Shown in pieces: positions 52,965 through 60,987 of a stretch of DNA of 64,000 nt (its first letter is position 1; each line of letters starts with the position of its first letter). The notes under the pieces were generated by a model. That model had not been told where the DNA came from. It made no database searches and saw nothing but the letters and a program-made list of their open reading frames with translations. Both the position numbers and the translations under genes were made by a program. Origin of the DNA: Mucilaginibacter_A sp041088075. GTDB taxonomy: Bacteria > Bacteroidota > Bacteroidia > Sphingobacteriales > Sphingobacteriaceae. The stretch is taken from contig NZ_JBGCVY010000017.1 of the NCBI RefSeq assembly GCF_041088075.1, forward strand, positions 13,538 to 77,537. The letters run 5' to 3'.

Positions 52965-53195
52965 ATTATCATAGCAACCCATAACTTCAAAGCAGTTTAT
53001 TTTGAACAAGGTTTAGTTTGTTTACAAGTTAACGAAAAATTAGTAAAGTTACGTTCGGATAAAGTTTCAAGCAAATTACAATTAGCCTATATAATTTGAA
53101 GAAATTTTTTTAAAATTTCTTCATTTGGTTATGGAATACATTGGCCTTTGTTGGATGAAGATCTTTCAATTAAGGCTTTGTTAAAAATGGAGTAG
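52965..53195 (+). pseudogene. decayed DUF2442-family gene
   Basis: A single reading frame without an ATG runs from 52965 to the TAG at 53193-53195 and is broken by an in-frame TGA at 53097-53099. The first part translates to AVYFEQGLVCLQVNEKL and so on. The part after the stop reads FGYGIHWPLLDEDLSIKALL, the hallmark C-terminus of DUF2442 proteins. The N-terminal start is missing (TAA at 52962). DUF2442 proteins often pair with DUF4160 proteins; none is present. The DNA is AT-rich, and the rest of the gap to 53357 holds one exact word (53259-53270) and no gene. Confidence 0.72.
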
Positions 53196-53357
53196 TATTA
53201 AAATTTAGCGCATCAAACTTATTATCAAACACTTTTATCAAGCCAAAAAAAGTATCGATAAAAGAAGCATTGCCCGCTATTGCATTAATTCATAAAAATA
53301 CTATAACTTACCTCGGTTTAGTAAAGCATTTAATTTAACCTAAAAATCAAAACCGAA

Positions 53358-53912
53358 ATGAGAAAAATTTTAATTAGCGCGGTGCTTTTCGCCAGTTTGG
53401 CCGGCGTTTATTCGTGCAAAGGGAAAAAAGCAAACACGGACGAAAGTACGTCGGCTACAACCACAACCGATAGCGCTGCAAAACCAGCAGCAATTACCAG
53501 CAGTCCCGAAAAAACGAACGAGACAAAAACTTACACCGTTACCGCCACACCAGACAGTGCAATCCTCGGTAAAAATAAAGAGGCGCTAATCAAAGTAAAA
53601 AACTTAAAAGCAATCCAACTAAACGACCCAAACGGAAAAGACACCGGCATAGAATTAAGCTACGATATCGAAGTAACCAACAAGAATAAAGTAGGCGGAG
53701 ATAATGTTTATCTTAATCCAAGTCAGTTCAGGTTATTGTTAGATAATGGCACGAAAGTAACGCACGACAACTACAACTCTGCCAGCGTGGATGCAGAATC
53801 TACAAAAACATCAACAGATAATAAATTTAAATTACCGCCGGGAACAAAACCAAAAGCTTTAAATTTATTTTACAATGAAACCAGTGCAAGTATAAATTTG
53901 AATTTGAAATAA
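53358..53912 (+). CDS. lipoprotein with telokin-like/DUF4352-type domain
   Basis: 184 aa. The lipoprotein signal ends in GVYSC (Cys at 20). A low-complexity Thr/Ser/Ala linker follows (residues 25-55), then a beta-rich domain with the pattern of DUF4352-like Ig folds (GIELSYDIEVTNKN, NPSQFRLLLDNG, PGTKPKALNLFY). It is probably attached to the outer or inner membrane facing the periplasm. Function unknown; the family call is tentative. Confidence 0.65.
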   Translation: MRKILISAVLFASLAGVYSCKGKKANTDESTSATTTTDSAAKPAAITSSPEKTNETKTYTVTATPDSAILGKNKEALIKVKNLKAIQLNDPNGKDTGIELSYDIEVTNKNKVGGDNVYLNPSQFRLLLDNGTKVTHDNYNSASVDAESTKTSTDNKFKLPPGTKPKALNLFYNETSASINLNLK

Positions 53913-53921
53913 GTTAATTTT

Positions 53922-53964
53922 TTTAGAAGTTAGAATTGTATTGTTTTCAATTCTGACTTCTAAA
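53922..53964. terminator. strong bidirectional hairpin terminator
   Basis: TTTAGAAGTTAGAATTG (53922-53938) pairs with CAATTCTGACTTCTAAA (53948-53964) with one mismatch and a 9-base loop. It lies between the convergent lipoprotein and DUF1338 genes. Confidence 0.75.
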
Positions 53965-53975
53965 CTTTAAATACT

Positions 53976-54896
53976 TTATCGATCAGTATTTGTATTTACA
54001 ACCTGCCCCATATAAGTACTCTCAAAAATCTTATCCGCATTGTTTGTTTCAAAACCATCGCGGCGGTGCTGGGCTTGTACTTCTTTTAAGGGCAAATTTT
54101 CAAACTCGGGCAAAACCCGGCGTTCTGCAAATTCGACATAGCTGCCTGCAATGTTTAAAGTTTCGCCGGCGGCAAAAGTGGCTTCCTGCATTTCGGCAAC
54201 GGTGCTGCTTTGCAACAATAAGCCATCGGCACTTGTTTTTATTTTGCCGCCCGAAGTATTGAGTTTGATGCCTAATCCTTCCACAAAATCATCAAACGCT
54301 GCCAACGTGTTGTAACTATTTTTTAAAGCATGGACGCTGATGGTGTAATGGTTTAAATAATAGCGGTTGTAAATTACCCAGGCCGCGTATTCGCTTTCTT
54401 CGAGCAAGGTTTGATAATCGAATTTAGTTGGCAACGTCCACAAAGACTGGTGAAAAAATTCGCCCATTTGTTCTCCGTTATCCAAATCCAACGCATCAAC
54501 AGGATCGGTTGTGATTTCATTGGTATAACGATAAATGATTTCCTGTGCTCCCGCAGAAAGTTCATCAACAATCAGTTCACTAATAAAGATCCGTGGATAT
54601 AACTCAGACGGCGGCGCATACCAGTAAGCATTCAGCTTCTTTCCTTCAAAATAATAATAATCCCGTTTTTGATAACCGTGGTGCAAAAATATCTTCTCAA
54701 AAGAAGCAATGCCCAAATGCGGGACACGCAAGGTGCGGAAAGCAATATGATCGTTTACAATTTCCTGCTGCGAATTGACCACACCTCGTTCAATCAAAGC
54801 TTCCGTAATTTGGTTTACCGCCGGAACTTTTGCCTGGTAACGATCAAACAAAATATTTAAGAAAGTATCTAAAGTTGTTTGTTGGCTAAATTTCAT
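53976..54896 (-). CDS. DUF1338 family protein, 2-oxoadipate dioxygenase/decarboxylase-like
   Basis: 306 aa from ATG 54896 (MKFSQQTTLDTFLNIL). The DUF1338 family includes HglS/YdcJ-type enzymes that convert 2-oxoadipate to 2-hydroxyglutarate in D-lysine breakdown, using an Fe(II) site. A likely metal ligand is the His in NDHIAFRTL near residue 60, and a second His lies in NHYTISVHALK. This member is much shorter than the roughly 460-aa HglS and matches the short form. No lysine-degradation gene is adjacent, so the substrate is uncertain. Confidence 0.75.
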   Translation of the reverse strand: MKFSQQTTLDTFLNILFDRYQAKVPAVNQITEALIERGVVNSQQEIVNDHIAFRTLRVPHLGIASFEKIFLHHGYQKRDYYYFEGKKLNAYWYAPPSELYPRIFISELIVDELSAGAQEIIYRYTNEITTDPVDALDLDNGEQMGEFFHQSLWTLPTKFDYQTLLEESEYAAWVIYNRYYLNHYTISVHALKNSYNTLAAFDDFVEGLGIKLNTSGGKIKTSADGLLLQSSTVAEMQEATFAAGETLNIAGSYVEFAERRVLPEFENLPLKEVQAQHRRDGFETNNADKIFESTYMGQVVNTNTDR

Positions 54897-54979
54897 TGGA
54901 GTTGCTTTGATCACAATTGGATAATTACAAGAACAGCTAAATTGAACACTAAATTTATACTGGTAAAAACAGTATTATA

Positions 54980-55873
54980 TTAACGATGCTGCTCGTACCG
55001 TTTTGCTTGGATTGCATTTCTTAAATAATCCAATTCTTGCTGGGTAAGCCCCAAAACATCTAAAGTTGCAACGGCATCTTCCAATTGTGCAACCGTCCGG
55101 ATTCCAACTACGGCACTGGCAACTACTTTTGGCGCCAAAGCAAATTGTAACGCAACTTGTGCCTTGCTTTTAATTCCGTCAGCAACTTGTTGAATTGCCG
55201 ATACTGTTTTTAGCACCTCTTTTTCAGTATAATCTAAATAAGGTTTTGCAGGTTTGTCCACCAATAAACCTTGCGCAACGCTGCCGCGGGTTACTACGCT
55301 GATCTGGTTTTTTTCGAGCAAATCAAAACAAGTTTCTTCCGGCCTGCGGTCCAGCAAACTGTATTGCATCATCACACTTACAATATTTGATTTAACAACA
55401 TATTGGCGGATTACATTTGGGCGGATGGAAGAAATACCATAATACCGGATTTTGCCTTGTTGTTTTAAAAGCTCAAAAGCTTCGATCGTTTCGTCTATAT
55501 TGTCTTCAATTGTGCCGCCGTGCAACTGGTACAAATCAATCCAATCAGTTTGCAAACGTTTTAAACTTTTGTCCGCAGCTTGTACAATATAAGCTTTACT
55601 TGCATTCCAGGTTGTGCTGCCGTCGGCTTGTTTTTGGTTTCCAACTTTGGTGGCCAATACAATATCTTTTCGGTTGGGTTTAAGCAAAGTTCCAATCTTG
55701 GATTCGTTTTCGCCATCTTCATACAAATCGGCCGTATCAAAATAATTGATGCCCAATTCCAATGCTTTGTTTAGCAAAGTTTTATGGTCATCCAAACTTC
55801 CGCGAAGCGACATGCAACCAAAACCAATTTTGCTGACCAACAAATCTGATTTTCCTAATTTGTCATATTCCAT
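54980..55873 (-). CDS. aldo/keto reductase
   Basis: 297 aa NADPH-dependent reductase. The opening is MEYDKLGKSDLLVSKIGFGC, the catalytic Asp and Tyr lie in INYFDTADLYEDGENESK, the Lys in VLATKVGN, and the His in DLYQLHGGT. The cofactor-binding C-terminal end includes ASAVVGIRTVAQLEDAV. It differs clearly from the AKR at 50300 (about 45 residues shorter). Its start lies 11 bp after the stop of ltaE, so both are probably cotranscribed. The substrate is unknown. Confidence 0.88.
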   Translation of the reverse strand: MEYDKLGKSDLLVSKIGFGCMSLRGSLDDHKTLLNKALELGINYFDTADLYEDGENESKIGTLLKPNRKDIVLATKVGNQKQADGSTTWNASKAYIVQAADKSLKRLQTDWIDLYQLHGGTIEDNIDETIEAFELLKQQGKIRYYGISSIRPNVIRQYVVKSNIVSVMMQYSLLDRRPEETCFDLLEKNQISVVTRGSVAQGLLVDKPAKPYLDYTEKEVLKTVSAIQQVADGIKSKAQVALQFALAPKVVASAVVGIRTVAQLEDAVATLDVLGLTQQELDYLRNAIQAKRYEQHR

Positions 55874-55884
55874 TTTTTCTTTGC

Positions 55885-56904
55885 TTATTCGTTCAGGCTT
55901 TTTAAAGCTTCAATTGTATATTGAATTTGATCAGGGCCAACATCCAAATGCGTTACAAAACGGATGCGGCGCATATCATTTGCCGAAGCTTTGATCCCTT
56001 TTTCGGCCAGCTTTTGCAGATAATACGATGCTTCTTTTACCGTATCAAAAATAACAATATTGGTTTCTACTTTTAAAACACCGGTAACCCAGTTGCAGTT
56101 TTTCAAAGTTTCTTCCAGCAACAAAGCGTGGTCGTGGTCTTGCTGCAAACGTTCTACATGATTATCCAACGCATAAATTCCGGCGGCGGCCAAAAAACCG
56201 GCCTGGCGCATCCCTCCGCCTAAAACTTTACGGATTCGGCGGGCCTGCGCAATGCTTCTTTTATCGGCCAAAAAAACAGAACCAACCGGCGCGCCCAAAC
56301 CTTTTGATAAACAAATAGAAATTCCGTCGAAATACTGCCCGTAATCCGCCGCTTTATCTTTGGTGAAAGTTAAAGCGTTAAAAATACGGGCTCCATCCAA
56401 ATGCAACCTGATGCTTCTTTTAGCACATAAATTTGCAATCGGTTTAATTTGTTCTAAGCTATAACAATTGCCGCCGCCTTTGTTTACCGTGTTTTCGAGC
56501 ACTACCAAACTGGTGCGCGGAAAATGGATATTGTTCGGGTCGTTGATTTCCGGTTCGATCATTTCTGCCGTTAAAATACCGCGTTCGCCATTTAGCAACC
56601 GCGTAGAAACAGCCGAATTGAAGGCAATCCCGCCGCCTTCGTAACGGTAAACGTGCGCGGTTTGGTCGGCAATCAGTTCGTCCATCGGTTGCGTAAAACA
56701 TTTGATGGCAATTTGGTTGGTCATCGTTCCCGAAGGGCAAAAAATAGCGGCTTCCATGCCAAGCATTTCCGCAGCTTTGGCTTCCAGTGCGTTCACGGTT
56801 TCATCTTCGCCGTAAACATCGTCGCCTACTTTTGCGCTAAACATCGCTTCGAGCATGCCGGGCGTGGGTTTGGTTACGGTATCGCTTCTTAAATCAACAG
56901 TCAT
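55885..56904 (-). CDS. ltaE: low-specificity L-threonine aldolase
   Basis: 339 aa PLP enzyme that splits L-threonine or allo-threonine to glycine and acetaldehyde. Characteristic segments are DLRSDTVTKPTPGML, GDDVYGEDETVN, CPSGTMTNQ, HLDGARIFNA and the PLP lysine K201 in ICLSKGLGAPVGS. The gene contains three exact 12-base words within 400 bp: 56028-56039 (VKEAS), 56252-56263 (DKRSIA) and 56411-56422 (AKRSIR), the highest density in any gene here. It is the first gene of a two-gene operon with the aldo/keto reductase. Confidence 0.9.
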   Translation of the reverse strand: MTVDLRSDTVTKPTPGMLEAMFSAKVGDDVYGEDETVNALEAKAAEMLGMEAAIFCPSGTMTNQIAIKCFTQPMDELIADQTAHVYRYEGGGIAFNSAVSTRLLNGERGILTAEMIEPEINDPNNIHFPRTSLVVLENTVNKGGGNCYSLEQIKPIANLCAKRSIRLHLDGARIFNALTFTKDKAADYGQYFDGISICLSKGLGAPVGSVFLADKRSIAQARRIRKVLGGGMRQAGFLAAAGIYALDNHVERLQQDHDHALLLEETLKNCNWVTGVLKVETNIVIFDTVKEASYYLQKLAEKGIKASANDMRRIRFVTHLDVGPDQIQYTIEALKSLNE

Positions 56905-57069
56905 TATTTAGTCCTAATTTTTCAATACAAAATAAAGGCAATTCAAAGCAATACTTTCTGTAAAAAACAAATTTTTTAAACTGCCATAAACGTTTTACAA
57001 AAACAACAGTCTGAGCAGGCATAATAAAAGCATTAAAACATGGTTATTCCTGAAATTAAACTCCACACA

Positions 57070-57753
57070 ATGCGCTTACCTTTTTTAACAGGCTTGTTTT
57101 TGCTGACTGCCTTTTCTGCTTCGGCACAATTGGGTTTGAACCAATGGGACGACGGTTATTTTTATGACTCGAACGGAAAAAAAGTACCCGGACAAATTGT
57201 TGTCAGCCCATCCGGCAGAAGTCCGCAAGACAGCGAAGGTTTTATTTTGTTCAGAAAAGATAAAGGCGAAGAAAAAGAGAAACTAACGGCTTCGATGGTC
57301 CGTTCTTTTGTGGCCGGAAGGGACAGTTTTACCGTAGCACACGCACCAAGAACCGGACCGTGGACCGGCAGAAGCATTGATTTTGTAAAAGTTTTGGTGG
57401 ACGAACCGATGAAACTATACGCTACAACTGGTGGCGGCGGTGGCGGCATGTCGCCCGGCATCAGGCCAAGTTTGGGCATTGGCGGCGGCAGTTTCGGCAG
57501 CGGCGTTGGCGGCGGTTTGGGAATAAACCTAGGCGGCGGCGGCGGAAAAGGCAAAACTGCTTATTATTATGGCGATGACCCGAACAGTTTGACCGAACTG
57601 CGCAAAGATAATTTTGTAGAAATTATGAGCGAAATTATGGCCAGCCAGCCCGAAATTGTAGAAAAAATAAAGAACAAAAAATACCGCTTAGGCAACATGG
57701 ACCAGTTGGTGCTTGATTTTTATAGGCTAAAAGAAGCATCGCCAAAATCCTGA
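57070..57753 (+). CDS. secreted glycine-rich hypothetical protein
   Basis: 227 aa from ATG 57070 (MRLPFLTGLFLLTAFS), signal peptide ending SASAQ; an ATG at 57040 is in frame but adds residues before the signal. The first 100 mature residues resemble small beta-rich Bacteroidota envelope proteins (GYFYDSNGKKVPGQIVVSP). A Gly-rich linker follows at about 120-170, then a charged helical end (NFVEIMSEIMASQPEIVEKI). The C-terminus RLKEAS is encoded by an exact word at 57728-57739. Function unknown. Confidence 0.7.
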   Translation: MRLPFLTGLFLLTAFSASAQLGLNQWDDGYFYDSNGKKVPGQIVVSPSGRSPQDSEGFILFRKDKGEEKEKLTASMVRSFVAGRDSFTVAHAPRTGPWTGRSIDFVKVLVDEPMKLYATTGGGGGGMSPGIRPSLGIGGGSFGSGVGGGLGINLGGGGGKGKTAYYYGDDPNSLTELRKDNFVEIMSEIMASQPEIVEKIKNKKYRLGNMDQLVLDFYRLKEASPKS

Positions 57754-57786
57754 TTTGGGTTGAATTTATTTTGAGTTACGCTTTCC

Positions 57787-57824
57787 AAAAAATCCTGTTG
57801 CCGATAAAACAACAGGATTTTTTT
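57787..57824 (+). terminator. intrinsic terminator
   Basis: AAAAATCCTGTTG (57788-57800) pairs with CAACAGGATTTTT (57810-57822) over a 9-base loop, with a T run after it. About 34 bases after the stop of the glycine-rich gene. Confidence 0.85.
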
Positions 57825-57884
57825 ATTTAGCCGGATAAGTAGTTATTATTGTATTTTTAAACCTTAATAAAAAGCTTAATTGAT

Positions 57885-58748
57885 ATGATTATTATAGCGG
57901 ATGGCGGTTCCACAAAAACCAATTGGTGCCTGATCAATGAATTCGGAAAAAAAGTATATTTTAACACCGAAGGGTACAACCCGTTTTTTTCTGATACGGC
58001 CTACATTATTAATTCGTTGAACGAAAACCTGCCCTCCGATTTAAAAAAGGACGACATTACCGAATTGTACTATTATGGCGCCGGCTGCGATGTGGCAGAC
58101 AAGGTTAAAATTGTGGAAGATGCGATAAAGGTGGTTTTTAAGTCTTCAAAAGTATTTGTTGGCCACGATTTGATGGCTGCTGCCCGTGCTTTGCTGGGCG
58201 TAAACTCCGGTTTTGCCGCCATTTTAGGAACCGGGACCAACACATGTTTGTACGACGGGAAAGACATCACATTCAAAATCAATTCTTTGGCTTATATTTT
58301 GGGCGATGAAGGCAGCGGTTGCTACATCGGCAAAAAACTGCTTTCGGATTATGTGCGTGGCTACATGCCGCAGGAAGTGAAAGACGTTTTTTGGGAAACT
58401 TTCCAGCTAACGGCCGATGATATTATTGACACCATTTATACCAAACCCTTGCCAAACCGTTTTTGCGCCAGCTTCAGCAAGTTTGTTTACGATAATACGG
58501 CAAACATTTCTTACTCGCACAATTTGGTCAAAACTTCGTTTGATGACTTTTTCCGCAGCCTGGTGAGCCATTACCCGGATTATAAAAATTACTCTTTTAA
58601 CTGTATCGGTTCGGTTGGCTATAATTTCCGCAATGTTTTGGAAGAAACCGCCAAAGAATACGGTATGCCTTTTGGCCGAATCATCCGCTCGCCAATAGAT
58701 GATCTGGTGAAATATCATTTGGAATTGTCGCCGTTATCAGCAAAATAA
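57885..58748 (+). CDS. N-acetylglucosamine kinase-like (BadF/BadG/BcrA ATPase family)
   Basis: 287 aa ASKHA-fold sugar kinase. The phosphate-1 motif is intact at the N-terminus (ADGGSTKTNWCL, residues 5-16). Phosphate-2 is in AAILGTGTNTCLY near residue 108 and the adenosine region includes LGDEGSGCYIGKKLL. It probably phosphorylates N-acetylglucosamine or a related amino sugar. A paralogue at 61975 has a degenerate phosphate-1 motif. The gene is flanked by strong terminators on both sides and is monocistronic. Confidence 0.85.
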   Translation: MIIIADGGSTKTNWCLINEFGKKVYFNTEGYNPFFSDTAYIINSLNENLPSDLKKDDITELYYYGAGCDVADKVKIVEDAIKVVFKSSKVFVGHDLMAAARALLGVNSGFAAILGTGTNTCLYDGKDITFKINSLAYILGDEGSGCYIGKKLLSDYVRGYMPQEVKDVFWETFQLTADDIIDTIYTKPLPNRFCASFSKFVYDNTANISYSHNLVKTSFDDFFRSLVSHYPDYKNYSFNCIGSVGYNFRNVLEETAKEYGMPFGRIIRSPIDDLVKYHLELSPLSAK

Positions 58749-58764
58749 GATTTTTCTTTAACAT

Positions 58765-58803
58765 AAAAAACCTGCTTTAAGTAAAATCAAAGCAGGTTTT
58801 TTA
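58765..58803 (+). terminator. intrinsic terminator
   Basis: AAAAAACCTGCTTT pairs with AAAGCAGGTTTTTT over a 10-base loop; 17 bases after the kinase stop. Confidence 0.88.
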
Positions 58804-58808
58804 TTTTA

Positions 58809-58862
58809 GGCTGATGCTTCTTTTAGCACACTAAATTTAGGCTGATAAAAGAAGCATCAGCC
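58809..58862. repeat. word hairpin (17-bp perfect stem)
   Basis: GGCTGATGCTTCTTTTA (58809-58825) and TAAAAGAAGCATCAGCC (58846-58862) enclose a 20-base loop. The pairing extends five bases beyond the word. It sits directly after the ordinary terminator at 58765. Confidence 0.75.
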
Positions 58863-58959
58863 ATTAATCATTAGTTTGGTTTGATTTAAATAGCGAACTT
58901 TAAATACCATTTTATCGCTTGCATTTTCCGGGATAGATTACTACAAAAAACAATTATTT

Positions 58960-60123
58960 ATGAAGCAGATTTTGACCATTGCCTTAGCCTTAATTCCATT
59001 TTGCGTTTTCTCCCAAAAGAAACTTCCAGTTATAAAGGCTAATTCTAATCAAGCCAAAATTTACGAGCAGGACAATCCTGCATCAAGCTGGTCTATAAAT
59101 CCCAAGTTGAAGCTGGATGTCCATACAACCGGCAAACTGACAAACTACAAAGCGATAAAGTTTCAGACAGATATAGATTCGATCAGTTTCAAATTGGGCC
59201 CCGGACAGAAAAAAAATTTTATTGTTTTGTTAAATGGTAAAGATTCCTGCTTTACCGAAATAAAAAGTCCCGAGGTGAAAAACTTTAGCAAAGTATCCCC
59301 TGAAATTCACGATTCGATTCCTTTCTTTATCAATAAATACAACACCAACCTTTTACCAATCGTCTTTAACGGGACTGATTCTTTAATGTTAAACTTTGAT
59401 ACAGGAGCAACAGAAATAAACTTTACAACAGGTGCACTTAAAACAAAAGTTAAATCCCATCCTAAGCTTTACGACACCAGTTATGATATAAAGATTGGCA
59501 ACCAAACTTACAAAAGTGAAATATATGATCTATCATTAGTAGGGAACGAAGCGGACGGCCTTGTAGGATGGAACATGTTTGACGGAATGATTGTAGAGCT
59601 TAATTATGATAAAAATAAAATGATTGTGCACTCTAAATTGCCAAAGCAAGTTCTTCGGGACAGAAATTATTCAAAATTCAAGATAACATATATCAAGAAC
59701 AAACCTTTTATAGAAAGTGAAATTGCACAAAGCGGAACCAGGAATAAAAACTTATTTCTTTTTGATTTAGGTTACCAAAGAACGGTAATGCTTGATAACG
59801 ATTTGCTGAAAGAAGCGCGGTTTCCGACCGAAAAAATGAAAGTAATCAAAAAGGTAATCATGCACGGGTCAAGAGGTACCGATGTACCTGTAATCACTTC
59901 AAATCTGGAAAGTTTGAAAATAGGGAAATTTGAGCTGAAAAATGTTCCGGCTCAAATCATGGAACAAAACAAACCTATGAAGGGCGTCAATGTTCATTAT
60001 TTAGGAAGCGACGTTTTGAAAAGATTTAATACGATCCTGGATTTTCAAAAAGATGTCATCTACCTAAAGCCGAACCATCTTTACGATACTACGTTTGCCG
60101 ACCAAAAGAAAAGCGGCGCGTAG
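58960..60123 (+). CDS. secreted pepsin-type/retropepsin-like aspartic protease homologue
   Basis: 387 aa, signal peptide ending VFSQ (residue 19). The first lobe has the catalytic motif DTGA (D147, in LMLNFDTGATEINF) and ends with GWNMFDGMIVELNYD. A second similar lobe has LFLFDLGYQRTVML where DTG/DSG would be expected, then LGSDVLKRFNTILDF and YLKPN. The N-terminal 130 residues are unlike a protease. This suggests a two-lobed protein with one canonical and one altered aspartate motif. Probably a periplasmic protease; activity uncertain. Confidence 0.72.
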   Translation: MKQILTIALALIPFCVFSQKKLPVIKANSNQAKIYEQDNPASSWSINPKLKLDVHTTGKLTNYKAIKFQTDIDSISFKLGPGQKKNFIVLLNGKDSCFTEIKSPEVKNFSKVSPEIHDSIPFFINKYNTNLLPIVFNGTDSLMLNFDTGATEINFTTGALKTKVKSHPKLYDTSYDIKIGNQTYKSEIYDLSLVGNEADGLVGWNMFDGMIVELNYDKNKMIVHSKLPKQVLRDRNYSKFKITYIKNKPFIESEIAQSGTRNKNLFLFDLGYQRTVMLDNDLLKEARFPTEKMKVIKKVIMHGSRGTDVPVITSNLESLKIGKFELKNVPAQIMEQNKPMKGVNVHYLGSDVLKRFNTILDFQKDVIYLKPNHLYDTTFADQKKSGA

Positions 60124-60138
60124 TATTGTTAAAAAATA

Positions 60139-60184
60139 GATGCTTCTTTTATCACTCTAAAAAAGTACCGGTAAAAGAAGCATC
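60139..60184. terminator. word hairpin between convergent genes
   Basis: GATGCTTCTTTTA (60139-60151) and TAAAAGAAGCATC (60172-60184) form a 13-bp perfect stem with a 20-base loop. It occupies the 59 bp between the aspartic protease and the minus-strand Nudix gene and overlaps the latter's stop (TGA at 60185-60183). Probably a bidirectional transcription end. Confidence 0.65.
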
Positions 60185-60878
60185 AGCCATTAATGTTCAA
60201 TTCGTTCTGAAAAATCTTGTTGTACTTCCGTCGATCAAAACGGTATAAAGTTGCGGCACGATAAGAAACGCCTTTTTGTTTTTCGTCCAGTTCTTTCAAA
60301 AACCCGTAGCTCAGCATTTTTTTTCGGAAGTTGCGCTTGTCCAGTTTCTTGTTCAGGATTGCTTCGTAAAGCGTTTGCAGTTGCGTTAAGGTAAATTTTT
60401 CGGGCAGCAATTCAAAAGCGATGGGCTGGTAACTTAACCGGCGGCGTATCTTTTGAAAACCGGTTTCAAATATTTTACTGTGGTCGTAGGGCAGTTTATC
60501 CAACTTGTTTACCGGCTGCCAAAACGCGCTGCGGGCAAAATTGGTAACCGGTTTTACTTCGTTGTGGCCGTCAATCCGGATCAGGGCATAATAAGCAACC
60601 GTAATTACACGGCCTTGCGGGTGCCGGTCCACATCGCCAAAAGTATGAAACTGCTCCATGTGCAGGCCGCGCAGGCCGGTCAGTTCGTACAAAATGCGTT
60701 CGGCGGCATCGTCAATGCTTTCATCATTTTTTACAATATAGCCGGGCAGCGCGTTCCGGCCCTTATAAGGTTCCTGGTTTCGCTCAATGAGCAAAATTTT
60801 GAGTTCATTTTCCTGAAACCCGAAGATGACACAATCCACCGAGAATACCGAATCAAATTTTGGCAGTGAAGTTTCCAA
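60183..60878 (-). CDS. Nudix-fold transcriptional regulator (NrtR/AraR type)
   Basis: 231 aa. An N-terminal Nudix domain (about 12-140) is followed by a winged-helix domain (about 150-225, FTLTQLQTLYEAILNKKLDKRNFRKKML), the layout of NrtR and the Bacteroidota AraR. The Nudix box reads GYIVKNDESIDDAAERILYE, lacking the paired glutamates of the catalytic REUxEE motif, so it is likely a ligand sensor without hydrolase activity. The start is TTG at 60878; no in-frame ATG precedes it before a stop. It diverges from pfkA and faces a perfect inverted repeat at 60940, suggesting control of the glycolytic operon and itself. Confidence 0.8.
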   Translation of the reverse strand: METSLPKFDSVFSVDCVIFGFQENELKILLIERNQEPYKGRNALPGYIVKNDESIDDAAERILYELTGLRGLHMEQFHTFGDVDRHPQGRVITVAYYALIRIDGHNEVKPVTNFARSAFWQPVNKLDKLPYDHSKIFETGFQKIRRRLSYQPIAFELLPEKFTLTQLQTLYEAILNKKLDKRNFRKKMLSYGFLKELDEKQKGVSYRAATLYRFDRRKYNKIFQNELNING

Positions 60879-60939
60879 ATTAAAATGTTTTACAGGCCAG
60901 CGAATGTGTTTTCAAATTTAATAAATAATATATTACTTA

Positions 60940-60954
60940 GTGTAAAGATTACAC
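60940..60954. promoter_or_regulatory. candidate operator GTGTAA-AGA-TTACAC
   Basis: Perfect 6-bp inverted repeat with a 3-base spacer, located between the Nudix regulator and pfkA starts. It lies just upstream of TATCTTCG (60957-60964), a near match to the -7 box TAnnTTTG, so a bound protein would overlap the pfkA promoter. Confidence 0.55.
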
Positions 60955-60970
60955 CTTATCTTCGCGCTAC

Positions 60971-60976
60971 AAGGAG
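60971..60976 (+). promoter_or_regulatory. Shine-Dalgarno sequence of pfkA
   Basis: AAGGAG 11 bases before the ATG at 60988. Clear Shine-Dalgarno sites are rare in Bacteroidota, so its presence here suggests efficient translation of the first glycolytic gene. Confidence 0.5.
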
Positions 60977-60987
60977 TTGGTTTAAAA

